A stretch of DNA of 9,027 nt from JBDKUD01 sp039679805 (GTDB lineage Bacteria > Bacillota > Syntrophomonadia > Syntrophomonadales > Syntrophomonadaceae). A program made the position numbers and the translations under genes. Of the stretch, positions 5,701 to 9,027 are shown piece by piece. The DNA lies in contig JBDKUD010000312.1 in assembly GCA_039679805.1 (NCBI GenBank), positions 1-9,027 on the forward strand, in the 5' to 3' direction. The notes beneath the pieces were generated by a model. The model saw nothing but the letters and a program-made list of their open reading frames with translations. It did not search any database and was not told the origin of the DNA. The stretch's first letter is position 1; every line of letters begins with the position of its first letter.

Positions 5701-6798
5701 ATGTCGATGTTATTCGTGATCAACCCTGGAGCTACTTCAACTAAAGTGGCTTTATTCGAAGATGAGAAGACGCTCTATAAGGAAACAATTGATCATAATG
5801 CTAATGATTTGGCCGGTTTCAACCGGATTTATGAACAGCGAGTTTATCGTGGAAATTTGTTGCGGGATTGGCTGTCGGATAACAAGGTAAAAATCTCTGA
5901 CTTAGATGCTATTGTTTCACGCGGAGGTCTCTTAAAACCGATAGTTGGCGGTACTTATCGCATTAATGAATTAATGATAGCTGATTTGGAAAAAGCTGAG
6001 CATGGAGAACATGCATCAAATCTTGGGGCTGCTTTAGCATGGGATTTGGGTGCTGAATACGGGTTACCCCTTTTCATTGTTGACCCCGTATCTGTAGACG
6101 AATATATTCCAGAAGCCCGTATTTCCGGTTTAAAAGATATTCCGCGTATAAGTTTGGCACATACCCTTAATTGCAGGGCTGTAGCTATTCAGGTCGCTGC
6201 CGAAATGGGACGTCCATATAAGGATCTGCGTCTTATTGTAGCTCATCTCGGTACAGGGATTTCAATCACCGTTCATTCCGGAGGAAGATTGATTGATAGT
6301 AATAATCCTTATGAGGCTGGACCTATGTGCCCTGACAGGGCCGGTACTTTACCTAATAGAGGCTTGGTTCATTTAGCTTTTTCCGGTAAATATGATGAAT
6401 ATGGATTAATAAAAAAAATACATCGGGAAGGAGGACTATATGATCATTTAGGTACCAAAGATCTGCGAGAGGCTGAAAGAATGGTGGCAGATGGTAATGA
6501 ATATGCGGCATTAGTACTTCGAGCCATGGTATACCAAATTGCAAAAGAAATTGGCGCGATGTCTACCGTTTTACAAGGCGGAGTTGATGCAGTTATCATT
6601 GCAGGTGGCATGGCCTATTCAGAATGGCTGCAAACAGAATTGTCCAAACGTATCTCCTTTATTGCCCCAGTAATTATTAAACCCGGGGAAAAGGAGATGG
6701 AGGCTTTAGCAGAAGGTGCACTAAGAGTGCTCAATGGTCAGGAAGAGGCACGCGAATATCAGGAAGACTTAATCGGAGGAAAAAATACGGCAGCATAG
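5701..6798 (+). CDS. Butyrate-kinase-family carboxylate kinase (acyl-phosphate to acid plus ATP)
   Basis: This ASKHA-fold kinase of 365 residues is similar in length to butyrate kinase (about 355-360) and shorter than acetate kinase (about 400). Landmarks are NPGATSTK (8-15), SRGGLLKPIVGGTY (73-86), GEHASNLGAALA (102-113), FIVDPVSVDE (125-134), ARISG (139-143), AHTLN with H154, the phosphate loop AHLGTGIS (181-188), GPMCPDRAGTLP with R213 (207-218) and PGEKEMEALAEGALRVL (328-344). The SRGGLLKP and EHASNLGA segments mark the butyrate kinase branch. Two loops differ from common butyrate kinases: AHLGGGIS is AHLGTGIS and the DGEGPFSPERSG region is YEAGPMCPDRAG, so the acyl specificity may have shifted. 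ATG 5701 directly abuts AAGGA; ATG 5707 (363 residues) would sit at a more normal distance. No encapsulation helix is seen, so it is probably cytosolic, using acyl-phosphate from PduL. Confidence 0.9.
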   Translation: MSMLFVINPGATSTKVALFEDEKTLYKETIDHNANDLAGFNRIYEQRVYRGNLLRDWLSDNKVKISDLDAIVSRGGLLKPIVGGTYRINELMIADLEKAEHGEHASNLGAALAWDLGAEYGLPLFIVDPVSVDEYIPEARISGLKDIPRISLAHTLNCRAVAIQVAAEMGRPYKDLRLIVAHLGTGISITVHSGGRLIDSNNPYEAGPMCPDRAGTLPNRGLVHLAFSGKYDEYGLIKKIHREGGLYDHLGTKDLREAERMVADGNEYAALVLRAMVYQIAKEIGAMSTVLQGGVDAVIIAGGMAYSEWLQTELSKRISFIAPVIIKPGEKEMEALAEGALRVLNGQEEAREYQEDLIGGKNTAA

Positions 6799-6871
6799 TA
6801 ATCGTAGAAATTACGGGTATCACCAAAACTAGTAAGATTATTACTAAGAGTAAAACAATGTAAAAATTTTT

Positions 6872-6877
6872 GAAGGG
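6872..6877 (+). promoter_or_regulatory. Ribosome binding site suggesting a TTG start for the transporter
   Basis: GAAGGG abuts ATG 6878, which leaves almost no spacer. The in-frame TTG at 6887 lies nine bases downstream of the same site, a normal distance. TTG 6887 is therefore a serious alternative start and would remove three residues. Confidence 0.55.
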
Positions 6878-7480
6878 ATGGTTAACTTGAATAAAAATTT
6901 TGCGAGCGCATCTCCCGCTGAAAACATGGTACTGGCCTTTTTTTTAATGGTATTGTTTATTATTCTTGCAGGTTATACTGAACCGGCAACTGCTTTGGTT
7001 TTAATCCCTTTAGGATTTTCAGCATCTATTGTTCAAACCATAGCAGGGGTTGTGCAATTAAAGAATAACGACATTATGGGTGGTAATATTAATTTAGCTT
7101 TTAGTGTTTTTACATGGCAAGCATGCATTGAAACTTTACTTAAAGCTCTTCAAATTATTCCTGCAAACACTGCTTTTATTGATGGTTGGCTTTATTTGAT
7201 GATGGGACTTTTGTTGTTAGGATTTACACCAACTATGTTCAAAGCAAATTCAGCAGCAGCATTATTTATAGCCGGAGCAGATATCTTTTTTATGGGTACT
7301 ACCTACGCATCTTTATTTGGTTCAGCAACTGTAGGTTTTTATGCGGCTTGGGGACTGATTTTATGTGTTGTATCATGCTTATGGCAAGGTGTGGGTATAT
7401 CGTTGAATGATGTTTATGGTCGAACCGTAGTTGATTTTGGCCCAGCAATAATAAAAAGCAACACAAATGAAGCAGCATAA
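6878..7480 (+). CDS. Acetate/succinate transporter-family membrane protein (GPR1/FUN34/YaaH, SatP-like)
   Basis: The protein has 200 residues and about six hydrophobic segments: roughly 16-34, 38-60, 72-92, 100-118, 125-143 and 149-170. This is the size and layout of AceTr (GPR1/FUN34/YaaH) monocarboxylate channels such as SatP. The N-terminal SPAENMVLAFF stands where the family has its NPAPLGL signature, and is divergent. The second segment, with IVQTIAGVVQLKNNDIMGG (50-68), matches the family's Q-x-I-A-G...GN region well. It is the last gene of the BMC operon, 79 bases after the acid kinase and just before the terminator. That position fits export, or proton-coupled uptake, of the short-chain acid the pathway makes. 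The gap before it contains only a weak 6-bp inverted repeat and no convincing promoter. The start may be TTG 6887. Confidence 0.8.
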   Translation: MVNLNKNFASASPAENMVLAFFLMVLFIILAGYTEPATALVLIPLGFSASIVQTIAGVVQLKNNDIMGGNINLAFSVFTWQACIETLLKALQIIPANTAFIDGWLYLMMGLLLLGFTPTMFKANSAAALFIAGADIFFMGTTYASLFGSATVGFYAAWGLILCVVSCLWQGVGISLNDVYGRTVVDFGPAIIKSNTNEAA

Positions 7481-7510
7481 TAACCCAAGTAAAGAATAGA
7501 ATAAAATTTT

Positions 7511-7560
7511 AGGGGCTGTTGCCTGTGACAAATAAAGTCGTTCAGGTAACAGCCCTTTTT
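7511..7560 (+). terminator. Strong intrinsic terminator of the BMC operon, between convergent genes
   Basis: GGGCTGTTGCCTG (7513-7525) pairs with CAGGTAACAGCCC (7543-7555) over 13 positions with one G-U wobble. After a 2-base bulge, TGAC (7526-7529) and GTCG (7537-7540) extend the stem inward, leaving an AAATAAA loop. Five T residues follow at 7556-7560. It lies 30 bases after the transporter stop and 14 before the stop of the opposing regulator gene. Read in the other direction the hairpin is followed by an AT-rich but broken T-run (TAAAATTTTA), so it may also stop the - strand transcript less efficiently. Confidence 0.93.
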
Positions 7561-7573
7561 ATATAAATTAACT

Positions 7574-8641
7574 TTAATTAATTGTTTGTTGTTGGTTGGA
7601 AGATCGATATTCGGTAGCTGACATACCTATTTTGCTTTTAAAGAGTCTTCGAAATGAATTGGCATTTTCATAACCGGTTTCCTGTGCAATGCTGTCAATA
7701 GTACGATTGGTGGAAAGCAGAAGGATTTTCGCCTTTTCAAGACGCCGATCAATAAGATACTCACTAAAATTTTTGCCGATTTCTTTTTTAAACAGACGGC
7801 TGAGGTAAGAAGGAGTGAAAAACATTTCGCTGGCAATACTTTCAAGTGTGATATTATCGTTTAAACGCATTTCAATTATTTCTTGTATTTTCGTAATAAC
7901 TTCAAATCTATAGCTGTGATCTTCCTGATTATACATCGAAGCGGCTTTTTCGATAAAATTGTTAAAAGATGAAAGCAAACATTCGGTCTTTTGAGCTGAA
8001 ATAATATTAGATAAGAACTCTTTATATACAATTATCAAAACCCCGTTGAGACTGGCATTTTGCTCAGCCGAAGTAATTTCTGCAGCAATATTAATCAGTT
8101 GAGACCGGATTTGATTAAACTCGCCTTCGGTTTTTATTGTCATCTCACTTACAATAACATCGGTTAGATTAAAGATTTGTTCGATGGTACCTTCCTTAAA
8201 CAGTTTTAGGAGTTTTTTATAATATCCAGGGAGCGAGTTGGTCTGCAGCGGCTGAGCCAATCGAGAATTACTGATTAAGGCACTCAGATTATCTATAATT
8301 GAGAGCAGATCTTTTTGACTTATTGGTTTGAGCAGGTAATCATTTACCCCGATCCGCAAAGCTTTTTCAACCAAACAAAAATCATCCGCAGCGGTTAAAA
8401 TTGCAATCAGGATTTGGGGGTTCAATTCCTTTAACTTTTTGGCAGTTGATAAACCATCCATGTCAGAAATAAATATATCAGAAAATACAATGTCTGGATT
8501 TGTTTGCTGAGCAAGTTTAATCCCGGCCTTTCCAGAAAAGGCTTGACCAACATAAGAGAGATCGGGCCGATTTTTCTTGAGTATGTGCTCGAATGCTTGG
8601 CCTTGCAGAGGATTGGAGTCAACTACCATAAGATTAACCAT
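7574..8641 (-). CDS. AraC-family response regulator (YesN-type: receiver plus HTH)
   Basis: This is a DNA-binding response regulator of 355 residues, starting at ATG 8641 (MVNLMVVDSN). The open frame extends further upstream, but those codons lie inside the kinase gene and do not resemble a receiver. Receiver domain, residues 1-122: phosphoacceptor D55 in VFSDIFISDMDG, T83 in ILTA, K105 in LLKP. The usual acidic pair near the N-terminus is only D8 followed by S9, a departure from the consensus. A helical middle region (about 135-245) has no clear motif. The AraC HTH spans about 248-348, with first helix-turn-helix NITLESIASEMFFTPSYLSRLFKKEIG split at 263-289 and second TIDSIAQETGYENANSF (314-330). 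The gene overlaps the kinase by eight bases, so the two are coupled. By position it probably controls the neighbouring BMC operon, replacing the PocR or EutVW regulators of other systems. Confidence 0.9.
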   Translation of the reverse strand: MVNLMVVDSNPLQGQAFEHILKKNRPDLSYVGQAFSGKAGIKLAQQTNPDIVFSDIFISDMDGLSTAKKLKELNPQILIAILTAADDFCLVEKALRIGVNDYLLKPISQKDLLSIIDNLSALISNSRLAQPLQTNSLPGYYKKLLKLFKEGTIEQIFNLTDVIVSEMTIKTEGEFNQIRSQLINIAAEITSAEQNASLNGVLIIVYKEFLSNIISAQKTECLLSSFNNFIEKAASMYNQEDHSYRFEVITKIQEIIEMRLNDNITLESIASEMFFTPSYLSRLFKKEIGKNFSEYLIDRRLEKAKILLLSTNRTIDSIAQETGYENANSFRRLFKSKIGMSATEYRSSNQQQTIN

Positions 8642-9027
8642 TGCGAACAACCCCGCTTTCCTTGGGCCAATAGGGAATAATAATGTCAATGGTTGTGCCC
8701 TGATCCTCATAACTCTTAACATCCCAACTAAAATCGTCTTCGAAATAATGGTTTAAAATCTTGATAGTATTTATTAATGGGAAGGAATCAGTGTTGGAGA
8801 AATCAGATTTCTTTAAAGCCAGCAACTGAGATTTGGTTATGGTTGACATACCAACCCCATTATCAGATATAACGATTTTAATTTTATTTCCCAACTTGGA
8901 AACTTCAAGATAGAATGTTCCACCGTTATGTTTCGCATTCAAGCCATGTTGGAAGGCGTTTTCTACAAAGGGTTGAATGGATAAGGGTGGAATAATTGCA
9001 TCCCAACAATCTTCGGCAACAGTTGTT
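8634..9027 (-). CDS. Sensor histidine kinase, C-terminal ATPase domain (LytS/YesM-type), partial
   Basis: The frame enters from the right edge and ends at TAA 8636-8634, giving 130 residues of the C-terminus. Visible are the N-box PPLSIQPFVENAFQHGLNAK (in the first 40 residues), the G1 box SDNGVGMS and the final GTTIDIIIPYWP strand of a HATPase_c domain. The IPPL..QP.VENA..HG form of the N-box is typical of the LytS/YesM class (His_kinase followed by HATPase_c), which pairs with AraC-type regulators such as the one downstream. A TTG at 8942 would give only a 102-residue fragment and is not a real start, because the N-box continues through it. The sensor domain, phosphorylated histidine and any ligand-binding region (for example a PocR-type domain) are outside the window, so the signal is unknown. 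Confidence 0.9.
   Translation of the reverse strand, partial: TTVAEDCWDAIIPPLSIQPFVENAFQHGLNAKHNGGTFYLEVSKLGNKIKIVISDNGVGMSTITKSQLLALKKSDFSNTDSFPLINTIKILNHYFEDDFSWDVKSYEDQGTTIDIIIPYWPKESGVVRNG

Noticed and set aside
5701..6798. Acetate kinase (AckA) or PduW
   Set aside because: The length and the SRGGLLKP and EHASNLGA segments fit the butyrate kinase branch. The AckA-specific insertions are missing.
6799..6877. Internal promoter or operator before the transporter gene, including a TAGTAA/TTACTA inverted repeat at 6830-6846
   Set aside because: The stem is only six A/T-rich pairs. No -35/-10 pair with acceptable match and spacing was found.
7186..7410. Small + strand frame inside the transporter gene, and other frames such as 551-751, 1946-2155, 3238-3495 and 3492-3752 on the - strand
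   Set aside because: They are shadows of well-supported genes, with no ribosome sites or recognisable protein features.
8642..8722. Upstream extension of the response regulator to position 8722
   Set aside because: The extra 27 residues lie inside the kinase coding region and do not match a receiver N-terminus. ATG 8641 begins directly at the first receiver strand.

Overview
The window is the distal part of a bacterial microcompartment (BMC, metabolosome) operon on the + strand, followed by a convergent two-component regulatory pair on the - strand. Strong AGGAGG-type ribosome sites, TTG starts, moderate-to-low GC and a YesM/YesN-style kinase/regulator pair point to an anaerobic Firmicute. 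A Negativicute or clostridial fermenter is plausible, but the species cannot be named from the sequence.

Layout. Positions 1-167 hold the C-terminal end of a trimeric BMC-T shell protein (PduB-like). Two core enzymes follow: a PduL phosphotransacylase (189-881) and a CoA-acylating aldehyde dehydrogenase of the PduP/EutE type (905-2359). Next is an unusual BMC-H shell protein whose hexamer domain carries a long EEAKAK-repeat tail (2395-3051), then a flavoprotein-fold protein with no obvious catalytic residues (3065-3850). A run of small shell genes comes next: BMC-V pentamer vertex (3871-4146), EutS/PduU-type permuted BMC-H (4179-4517), canonical PduA/EutM-type BMC-H (4538-4816) and a divergent BMC-H with a Gly-Ser-Cys-Pro-Gln pore loop resembling the Fe-S-binding GrpU family (4877-5185). 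A PduV/EutP GTPase is translationally coupled to the last of these. The operon ends with a butyrate-kinase-family acid kinase (5701-6798) and an acetate/succinate transporter-family membrane protein (about 6878-7480), closed by a strong intrinsic terminator at 7511-7560. On the - strand lie an AraC/YesN-type response regulator (8641-7574) and the C-terminal ATPase domain of its partner histidine kinase (9027-8634, cut by the window edge).

How the genes work together (inference from family knowledge). An aldehyde made inside the shell by a signature enzyme upstream of the window is oxidised to acyl-CoA by the dehydrogenase. PduL recycles CoA by forming acyl-phosphate, the kinase makes ATP plus the free acid, and the transporter moves that acid across the membrane. 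The signature enzyme is not in the window, so the substrate is unknown. The GrpU-like shell protein hints at a glycyl-radical-type BMC but does not prove it. The butyrate-kinase-family enzyme, in place of the usual acetate/propionate kinase, leaves open a C2, C3 or C4 product.

Most notable: (1) the shell protein with a predicted rigid single-helix tail; (2) the GSCPQ pore loop; (3) a shared N-terminal E-[EK]-L-I-x-x-[LV] helix on PduL, the aldehyde dehydrogenase and the flavoprotein, which suggests the flavoprotein is encapsulated cargo; (4) divergent active-site segments in the kinase and the dehydrogenase. No RNA genes, insertion sequences, CRISPR arrays or gene-free stretches over 300 bases were seen. 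No convincing promoter was found; both transcripts probably start outside the window.
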